From Agromyces protaetiae (lineage in GTDB: Bacteria; Actinomycetota; Actinomycetes; Actinomycetales; Microbacteriaceae): a DNA stretch of 64,000 nucleotides. The notes under the pieces were generated by a model that saw nothing but the letters and a program-made list of their open reading frames with translations, did not search any database and was not told where the DNA came from. Numbering within the stretch: the first letter of the stretch is position 1; the number at the start of each line of letters is the position of its first letter. This document shows positions 58,418 through 64,000 of the stretch, one piece after another. The position numbers and the translations under genes are program-made. The stretch covers positions 2,976,001 to 3,040,000 of the forward strand of contig NZ_CP035491.1 in NCBI RefSeq assembly GCF_004135405.1, written 5' to 3'.

Positions 58418-59329
58418 TCAGCGCCCGTCGTGGCCGGCCGCGCCGTCGAGTCCGGACTGGACGGCGATCACCCGCGTCGCCGTCATCTCCTGGTCGAGCG
58501 CCTCCGGCGCTGCCGTCGCGATCTTGGCCGAGCGTCGAAGGCGCTTCTCGACCCGGACGGCGACGAGCGAGAGCAGCAGACAGAGCGCGATGTAGATGAT
58601 GCCGACGACGATCGTCGCGGGCACGATGGGCGACCCGTACGTCGACTGCGAACCGATGTAGCGCGCGTAGAACAGGAGTTCTTGGTACGTGATGATGTAG
58701 CCGAGCGCCGTGTCTTTGAGGGTCACGACGAGTTGCGCGATGATGACCGGCAGCATCGCCCGGATCGCCTGCGGCAGCAGGATGAGCCGCATGACGCCGG
58801 ACTTGCGGAGGCCGATCGCGTACCCCGCCTCGCTCTGCCCGCGCGGCAGCGCCTCGACGCCCGCGCGGAACACCTCGGCGAGCACCGATCCGTTGTAGGC
58901 GATGAGCGCGATGACGACCGCCCAGTACGGCTCCATCTTGACGCCGAGCACGGGCAGACCGTAGTAGAGCAGGAACATGAAGATGAGCACGGGCACCGCC
59001 CGGAGCAGCTCGACGACCGCCCCGACGGGAACCCGCACCCATGCGTGCACCGACATTCGCCCGATCGCGAGGATGAACCCGAGCGCGAGCGCGCCGACCG
59101 CCGCGACCGCGAACGCCTGCAGCGTGCGGAGGAGAGCCGCGCCGACCTGCAGCCACACGTTCGTGAACGTGAACGCGTACCACTTCTCGGCCGAGAACTG
59201 GCCGGTCTCCCACAGCCTCCACACGAAGAATCCCGCGATCGCCGCCACGACGACGATCGTCACGACGCCCAGGATGCGGTTCCGGGCGATCGCGCGAGGC
59301 CCGGGCACGTCGTAGAGCACGCTGCTCAT
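58418..59329 (-). CDS. gluD: Amino-acid ABC transporter permease (GluD type)
   Basis: A 303-residue protein from the ATG at 59329, overlapping the previous gene (ATGA). It has several transmembrane helices and the EAA loop EVFRAGVEALPRGQSEAGYAIGL. RAVPVLIFMFLLYYGLP is typical of polar amino-acid permeases. The order and content match gluABCD of corynebacteria, which imports glutamate. Substrate specificity is inference. The long frame to 59953 upstream is a shadow. Confidence 0.88.
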   Translation of the reverse strand: MSSVLYDVPGPRAIARNRILGVVTIVVVAAIAGFFVWRLWETGQFSAEKWYAFTFTNVWLQVGAALLRTLQAFAVAAVGALALGFILAIGRMSVHAWVRVPVGAVVELLRAVPVLIFMFLLYYGLPVLGVKMEPYWAVVIALIAYNGSVLAEVFRAGVEALPRGQSEAGYAIGLRKSGVMRLILLPQAIRAMLPVIIAQLVVTLKDTALGYIITYQELLFYARYIGSQSTYGSPIVPATIVVGIIYIALCLLLSLVAVRVEKRLRRSAKIATAAPEALDQEMTATRVIAVQSGLDGAAGHDGR

Positions 59330-59982
59330 CGGGCCACCTTCCACCGGTTCTCGAGCGCTCGCTGCGCCCACGACAAGAGCAGGACGAGCGCGACGAAGAT
59401 CGCCATGACCCACAGCAGCACGATGAACTGGTTCTCGCCGTCTTCGCTCATGTTCGCGCGGATCGAGCCGAGGTTCACGACCGAGAATCCCGCCGCAACC
59501 GTCGTGTTCTTGAGCAGGGCGATGAAGACGCTCATCATGGGCGGGATGACCGAGCGGAACGCCTGCGGAAGCACGACGAGGGTCATCACCTGGCCGAACG
59601 TGAGCCCGAGCGCACGCGCCGCCTCGGCCTGGCCCACCGGGACCGTGTTGATGCCCGAACGGATCGTCTCGGCCACATACGTCGCCGTGTAGATGCCGAG
59701 CGCCGAGATCGCGAGCGTGAGAGACACCCCGCTCGTCAGACGAAGCCCGAGCAGCGGCGGCAGCGCGAACGCGAAGGCGAAGAACACGAGCGTGAGGGGG
59801 GTGTTGCGAATCGTGTTGACGTAGAGGATGCCGATGCCGCGCGCGATCGGCACGGGCGAGACGCGCATGGCGCCCACGAGCGTGCCGAGCACGAGGGCGA
59901 GCGCGCCGCCACCGAAGAAGAGCACGATCGTGCCGAGCAGGGTCTCGCCCCACAGCGGGAGGTAGTCGGTGATGACGCCCAC
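59326..59982 (-). CDS. gluC: Amino-acid ABC transporter permease (GluC type)
   Basis: A 218-residue protein from the GTG at 59982 with GAGGAG upstream. About five transmembrane helices and the EAA loop ETIRSGINTVPVGQAEAARALGL are visible, with NTIRNTPLTLVFFAFAFALP before. It forms the heterodimeric channel with the next gene. It is separated from the binding protein gene by a strong hairpin. Confidence 0.88.
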   Translation of the reverse strand: MGVITDYLPLWGETLLGTIVLFFGGGALALVLGTLVGAMRVSPVPIARGIGILYVNTIRNTPLTLVFFAFAFALPPLLGLRLTSGVSLTLAISALGIYTATYVAETIRSGINTVPVGQAEAARALGLTFGQVMTLVVLPQAFRSVIPPMMSVFIALLKNTTVAAGFSVVNLGSIRANMSEDGENQFIVLLWVMAIFVALVLLLSWAQRALENRWKVAR

Positions 59983-60038
59983 GTGTGCTCCTCAGCGGTG
60001 TCGTGGATGACCCGGGTTCGCACCCGGAGGGAAGATCG

Positions 60039-60073
60039 GTCCCAGGGGAGCGGGCACGCCGCTCCCCTGGGAC
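60039..60073 (-). terminator. Intercistronic hairpin between gluB and gluC
   Basis: A perfect 15-bp stem (60039-60053 with 60059-60073) with a five-base loop lies just after the binding-protein stop. Such hairpins often give partial termination or 3'-end protection so that the binding protein is made in excess over the permeases. Confidence 0.75.
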
Positions 60074-60080
60074 AGGCGGA

Positions 60081-60983
60081 TCAGTCGACCGCGGGCTGCG
60101 TGCCCTGAATGCCCGCCGGAGCGAGGTTCAGGTCGAAGAGCGCCTGCCACACGTCGCCGCCGTTCGTGAACAGGTCGTTGATGTGCTGCTGCAGGACGGT
60201 GTCGCCCTTCGCGAGGCCGACGCCGTAGCGCTCCTCGCTGAACGGCTCGCCCGCGATCTTCAGTGCGTCGGGGTCTTGCGCGACGTACCCCGCGAGGATC
60301 GCCTCGTCGGTCGTGATCGCGTCGACCGAGCCGGCCTTCAGCTGCTCGACGCACTGCGAGTACGTGTCGTACTCGACCGTGTCGCCCGGGCTGAACTCGT
60401 CGCGAATGCGCTGCAGCGGAGTCGAGCCCGTCACCGAGCACACGATCTTGCCCGCGAGGTCGTCGGGGCCGTTGATGTCGGTGTTGTCGGCGGCGACGAG
60501 CAGGCCCTGGCCAGTGATGAAGTACGGACCCGCGAAGTCGATCTGCTCCTTGCGCTTGTCGGTGATCGAGTACGTGCCGACGTAGTAGTCGATGTCGCCG
60601 TTCACGATCGCCTGCTCGCGGTTGGCCGACGGGATCGTCTGGTATTCGATCTGGTCTTCGCCGAACCCGAGCGACGCGGCGATCCACTGCGCGATGCCGA
60701 TGTCGAAGCCGCTGCGCTCACCGGTCGCGGCGTCTTCGTAGCCGAGGCCCGGCTGGTCGTTCTTCACGCCGATGATGACCTTGCCGCGTTCGGTCATGTT
60801 GTCGAACGTCGGGCTGCCCTCGAGGGCGACGTCGGTCGCGACCTCCCACAGGGCGCCCGTTTCCTCTTCGCCCGCTCCGGCGTCGCCGCCAGGATCGGCG
60901 GGAGAGCCGCTGTTGCACGCGGTGAGCGCGAGGGCCGCGACGGCCAGACCGGCGATGGCGCCGGCGATTCGTGTGGTTCGCAT
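60081..60983 (-). CDS. gluB: Amino-acid-binding lipoprotein (GluB type)
   Basis: A 300-residue secreted lipoprotein. The signal peptide ends at LTAC (Cys23) after a hydrophobic core. The solute-binding fold (family 3) shows GKVIIGVKNDQPGLGYED, SGFDIGIAQWIAASLG, DYYVGTYSITDKRKEQIDFAGPY split motifs and ITTDEAILAGYVAQDPD. It captures a polar amino acid, probably glutamate, outside the cell. Confidence 0.9.
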   Translation of the reverse strand: MRTTRIAGAIAGLAVAALALTACNSGSPADPGGDAGAGEEETGALWEVATDVALEGSPTFDNMTERGKVIIGVKNDQPGLGYEDAATGERSGFDIGIAQWIAASLGFGEDQIEYQTIPSANREQAIVNGDIDYYVGTYSITDKRKEQIDFAGPYFITGQGLLVAADNTDINGPDDLAGKIVCSVTGSTPLQRIRDEFSPGDTVEYDTYSQCVEQLKAGSVDAITTDEAILAGYVAQDPDALKIAGEPFSEERYGVGLAKGDTVLQQHINDLFTNGGDVWQALFDLNLAPAGIQGTQPAVD

Positions 60984-61052
60984 GATTCCTCCTGGTTTCG
61001 TGTCGTCTTCCGGGGTTTCGAGTCGGGTTGCGTCGGTTCGTTTCGGGCTGCG

Positions 61053-61778
61053 TCAGTGCGTGATGAGCTTGGAGAGGAAGTCTCTCGCGCGAGCGCTCTG
61101 CGGGTTCGTGAAGAACTCGTCGGGCGTCGCCTCTTCCACGATCTGGCCGTCGGCCATGAAGACGACGCGATCGGCCGCCTTGCGGGCGAAACCCATCTCG
61201 TGCGTGACGACGATCATCGTCATGCCGTCTTGCGCGAGGCGCACCATGACGTCGAGCACCTCGTTGATCATCTCGGGATCGAGGGCGCTCGTCGGCTCGT
61301 CGAAGAGCATGACCTTGGGATTCATCGCGAGCGCACGCGCGATCGCGACGCGCTGCTGCTGGCCCCCCGACAACTGGGCGGGCAGCTTCGACGCCTGCTG
61401 GCCGACGCCGACGCGATCGAGCAGCACCTTGGCGGCGGCCTCGGCGTCGGCCTTCGACTGCTTGCGGACCCTGATCGGTCCGAGCGTGACGTTGTCGAGC
61501 ACCGTGAGATGCGCGAAAAGGTTGAACGACTGGAATACCATGCCGACATCTGCGCGGAGCGCTGCGAGCGCCTTGCCCTCTTGAGGCAGTTCGTCGCCGT
61601 CGATGCGGATCGACCCCGACGTGAACGTCTCGAGGCGGTTGATCGTGCGGCACAGGGTCGATTTGCCCGACCCCGACGGCCCGATGACGACGACGACCTC
61701 GCCCCGGCTGACGGTGAGCGACACGTCCTTCAACGCGTGGAACTGCCCGTAGTGCTTGTCGACGTGGTCGACCACCAC
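61053..61778 (-). CDS. gluA: Amino-acid ABC transporter ATP-binding protein (GluA type)
   Basis: A 241-residue ATPase from the GTG at 61778 (GGGGGAG six bases upstream). Walker A is [11 protein letters not shown]-loop [13 protein letters not shown], signature [15 protein letters not shown], Walker [15 protein letters not shown] and switch VVTHEMGF. An alternative start at the ATG at 61840 would fit only if one G were added to the CCCCC run 61787-61791. The protein would then gain a plausible 21-residue N-terminus. It powers the gluBCD importer. Confidence 0.9.
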   Translation of the reverse strand: MVVDHVDKHYGQFHALKDVSLTVSRGEVVVVIGPSGSGKSTLCRTINRLETFTSGSIRIDGDELPQEGKALAALRADVGMVFQSFNLFAHLTVLDNVTLGPIRVRKQSKADAEAAAKVLLDRVGVGQQASKLPAQLSGGQQQRVAIARALAMNPKVMLFDEPTSALDPEMINEVLDVMVRLAQDGMTMIVVTHEMGFARKAADRVVFMADGQIVEEATPDEFFTNPQSARARDFLSKLITH

Positions 61779-61933
61779 GAGCGGCTCCCCCGGCGGACCG
61801 AGATGTTCGAGGTCGGCGGACTCGCTGGCGTGGGCTCCATATCCCCCAAACTAGGGATGCCGACGGCGCACACGCCAGGGCCTCGCCCACGCGGTTACCG
61901 ATTCGTGACTCGTTCGAAACGAACGAGTGAAGC

Positions 61934-62734
61934 TCAGCTGCGGTGCGCGAACGCGCTCTCGTAGAGGCAGACCGAGGCCGCCGTCGCGAGGTTCATCGAC
62001 TCGGCGTGCCCGTAGATCGGAACCGTCACGGCGCGATCGGCGAGCGCGAGCTGCGCGTCGGGAAGCCCGTGGGCCTCATTGCCGAACAGCCACGCCGTCG
62101 GCCGGGCGAGCACGCCCTCGGTGCGGATCGAGAGCAGGTCTTCACCCTTGACGTCGGCCGCGAGTACCGTGAGCCCCGCCGCGCGTGCGCGGGTCAGCAC
62201 GTCTTCGAGTTCCGCGCCGACCGCGACCGGAAGGTGGAAGATCGACCCCGTCGAACTGCGCACGACCTTCGGGTTGTAGAGGTCGACGGCGCAACCGGTC
62301 AACACGACGGCGTCGGCGCCGGCCGCGTCGGCCGCACGCACGATCGTGCCGAGGTTGCCCGGATCGCGCACCTCCTCGAGGATCGCGACGAGCCTCGGCT
62401 TCGCGGCGAACACGTCTTTCACCGCCGTCGGGAACTGCCGGCACACGGCCACGAACCCCTGCGGCGTGACCGTGTCGGCCATCGACTCGAGCACCTCTTC
62501 GGTGACGTACTCGACCTCGACGCCCGCGACGACCGCCGCCTCCTCGATGCCCGGATACCGGTCGAGCGCCGTCGGCGTCGCGAACAGCTCGGTCACGAGC
62601 TCGGGCCGGAACTCGAGCGCCTCGGATACGGCCTGCGGCCCCTCGAGCAGGAACAGGCCGCTCTCGACGCGCGCAGGCTTCTTCGCGAGCTTCGCCACGG
62701 CGCGCACGCGCGGGGAACGGGGGTTCTCGAGCAT
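61934..62734 (-). CDS. SpoU/TrmH family RNA 2'-O-methyltransferase
   Basis: A 266-residue protein. The N-terminal substrate-binding domain is FLLEGPQAVSEALEF. The knotted SPOUT domain has motif 1 VRDPGNLGTIVRAADAAGAD, motif 2 NPKVVRSSTGSIFHLPV and motif 3 WLFGNEAHGLP with IPIYGHAESMNLATAASV-like C-terminus. It should methylate a ribose in rRNA or tRNA. It is between the transporter and the rplT operon, a common neighbour of pheST and rplT. Confidence 0.93.
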   Translation of the reverse strand: MLENPRSPRVRAVAKLAKKPARVESGLFLLEGPQAVSEALEFRPELVTELFATPTALDRYPGIEEAAVVAGVEVEYVTEEVLESMADTVTPQGFVAVCRQFPTAVKDVFAAKPRLVAILEEVRDPGNLGTIVRAADAAGADAVVLTGCAVDLYNPKVVRSSTGSIFHLPVAVGAELEDVLTRARAAGLTVLAADVKGEDLLSIRTEGVLARPTAWLFGNEAHGLPDAQLALADRAVTVPIYGHAESMNLATAASVCLYESAFAHRS

Positions 62735-62780
62735 GCGTCCAGTCTAGAGAACCGCCCGCTCGAGACATCCGGACACGCGA

Positions 62781-62816
62781 AAGGCCCCGTCCCTCTCGAA
62801 CGAGGGACGGGGCCTT
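62781..62816 (-). terminator. Terminator of the infC-rpmI-rplT operon
   Basis: A perfect 15-bp stem (62781-62795 with 62802-62816) with a six-base loop lies 18 bases after the rplT stop. On the minus strand it is followed by TTTCGCG. Confidence 0.8.
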
Positions 62817-62834
62817 CGGAAACCGGAGCGGGGC

Positions 62835-63221
62835 TTACGCCGCGTTCTTCGGAGCGTTGACGTCGGCCGGGAGGGCCTTCTTCGCCGACTCGACGATCGA
62901 CGCGAACGTCGCCGGCTCGTTGACCGCGAGCTCCGCGAGGATGCGACGGTCGACCTCGATGCCCGCGAGGGCGAGGCCCTGGATGAGGCGGTTGTAGGTC
63001 AGGCCGTGCTGACGCGACGCCGCGTTGATCCGCTGGATCCAGAGACGACGGAAGTCGCCCTTCTTCTTGCGACGGTCGTTGTACGAGTAGACGAGCGAGT
63101 GGGTGACCTGCTCCTTCGCCTTGCGGTAGAGGCGCGACCGCTGACCGCGGTAGCCCTCGGCACGCTCGAGGATGACCCGACGCTTCTTGTGGGCGTTGAC
63201 TGCCCGCTTGACTCTAGCCAT
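62835..63221 (-). CDS. rplT: 50S ribosomal protein L20
   Basis: A 128-residue protein, [19 protein letters not shown] followed by [17 protein letters not shown] and [19 protein letters not shown], matching L20 throughout. L20 is an early assembly protein and a translational regulator of its operon in several bacteria. It is 31 bases downstream of rpmI. Confidence 0.98.
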   Translation of the reverse strand: MARVKRAVNAHKKRRVILERAEGYRGQRSRLYRKAKEQVTHSLVYSYNDRRKKKGDFRRLWIQRINAASRQHGLTYNRLIQGLALAGIEVDRRILAELAVNEPATFASIVESAKKALPADVNAPKNAA

Positions 63222-63252
63222 TTCGTGTTACTTCCTTACGGGGTCGTGCGGC

Positions 63253-63447
63253 TCAGCGGCCGAGCAGCTTGTTGATGACCTTGGCGTCGGGCGCCGAGAG
63301 GACCTTGTCCTGGTTGAGGCGGCGGGTGCGCACCGAGGACTTGCCCTCGAGGTTGTGGCGCATGCCGGCCTGCTGCTTCTTCAGCTTGCCGGTGCCGGTG
63401 ATCTTGAAGCGCTTCTTGGCCCCGGAGTGGGTCTTCTGCTTCGGCAT
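63253..63447 (-). CDS. rpmI: 50S ribosomal protein L35
   Basis: A 64-residue protein, [20 protein letters not shown], ending VINKLLGR. The ATG at 63447 has GGAGAGAC upstream. A longer frame to 63570 is not real. It lies between infC and rplT in the standard order. Confidence 0.98.
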   Translation of the reverse strand: MPKQKTHSGAKKRFKITGTGKLKKQQAGMRHNLEGKSSVRTRRLNQDKVLSAPDAKVINKLLGR

Positions 63448-63526
63448 CTCGTGTCTCTCCTTGGTTCTGCCACCGCGCGTTGCGCGGCGGACGGGGGTGC
63501 CGGGTCGGAACCCGGTGGTCTTGGGG

Positions 63527-64000
63527 CTACTGGGCGTCGGACTCGACGGGCTCGGCCTCTTCGGCCGCACCGGGTCGTGCCTTCGCAGCAGCGCGCTGTG
63601 CGTTCGCCTCGGCCTTGGCCTCGGACTTGTTCTTCAGAGGAGCGATGACCATGACCATGTTGCGGCCGTCGATCGTGGGGTTGTGCTCGACCGTGCCGAA
63701 CTCAGCCACGTCTTCCGCGAAGCGCTGGAGGAGGCGGACGCCCATCTCGGGACGCGACTGCTCGCGGCCCCGGAAGAGGATCATCGCCTTGACCTTGTCA
63801 CCGGTCTTCAAGAAGCCGATGGCGCGCTTCATCTTGGTCTCGTAGTCGTGCTTGTCGATCTTGAGGCGGAACCGGACCTCTTTGAGGATCGTGTTCGCCT
63901 GGTTGCGCCGGGCCTCCTTGGCCTTCTGCGCAGCCTCGTACTTGTACTTGCCGTAGTCCATGATCTTGACGACCGGGGGACGCGAGTTCGGAGCGACCTC
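63527..64000 (-). CDS. infC: Translation initiation factor IF-3, N-terminus outside window
   Basis: The frame is open to the window end: [23 protein letters not shown]-type sequence (split here), then [42 protein letters not shown] and [21 protein letters not shown]. The C-terminal domain of IF-3 is complete and is followed by an Ala/Glu-rich tail. The ATG at 63961 is internal. IF-3 stops the 30S and 50S subunits joining early and checks the start codon. A unique AUU start, known elsewhere, cannot be checked. Confidence 0.97.
   Translation of the reverse strand, partial: EVAPNSRPPVVKIMDYGKYKYEAAQKAKEARRNQANTILKEVRFRLKIDKHDYETKMKRAIGFLKTGDKVKAMILFRGREQSRPEMGVRLLQRFAEDVAEFGTVEHNPTIDGRNMVMVIAPLKNKSEAKAEANAQRAAAKARPGAAEEAEPVESDAQ

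Noticed and set aside
57392-59692. A 766-residue plus-strand frame opposite pheS and gluD
   Set aside because: Antisense shadow of two clearly identified genes.

Overview
The window comes from a high-GC Gram-positive chromosome, very probably an actinobacterium of the family Microbacteriaceae. The evidence is the gene block pyrG - NUDIX - xerD - parA - scpA - scpB - rluB - tyrA - cmk - der, a gluABCD-type amino-acid ABC transporter, many GTG starts, probable leaderless starts, and an rRNA operon with no tRNA in the 16S-23S spacer. I cannot fix the genus from sequence alone.

Region 1 (1 to about 17,340) is the right-hand part of an integrated mobile element. It ends in a large serine recombinase whose reading frame runs into the 3' half of a tRNA-Pro(GGG) gene, the likely attachment site. 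The left end lies outside the window. Cargo includes a type IV pilin-like protein fused to a FISUMP-type domain, a left-handed beta-helix protein, a three-gene von Willebrand A (vWA) set (lipoprotein, four-helix membrane protein, vWA protein), an MT-A70 adenine methyltransferase, a TraG/VirD4-like coupling ATPase, a replication-relaxation family protein, a possible ArdA-like protein and a small AT-hook-like protein. From 9,433 to 17,356 most genes overlap or abut and carry strong ribosome binding sites. No relaxase or complete type IV secretion apparatus is visible, so whether it is conjugative or only mobilizable is open.

Region 2 (17,319 to 36,490) is core chromosome: tRNA-Pro, a GNAT acetyltransferase, a DUF167 protein and an MFS exporter. 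A long minus-strand block follows: RGG-rich protein, HAD phosphatase, tlyA, nadK, recN, pyrG, NUDIX, xerD, parA, scpA, scpB, rluB, tyrA, cmk, der. It links chromosome segregation, nucleotide synthesis and ribosome maturation.

Region 3 (36,450 to 42,465) is a complete rRNA operon on the minus strand (16S - 23S - 5S). Complementary arms flanking both 16S and 23S can be read directly as processing stems.

Region 4 (42,465 to 64,000) holds a CoA transferase, tyrS, a SatD/DUF3307-like pair, an alkyladenine glycosylase, the arginine cluster argC-J-B-D-F-H (no argG or argR in it), a DUF1801 protein, pheST, the gluABCD transporter, a SpoU methyltransferase, and rplT, rpmI and infC (cut by the window end).

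Three otherwise intact genes (RGG protein, argB, DUF1801 protein) each lack one G in a G-run, and gluA may be a fourth. This points to homopolymer undercalling in the assembly rather than real gene loss. A 9-mer, GGATGCCTC, is strongly enriched in the core region and absent from the element.
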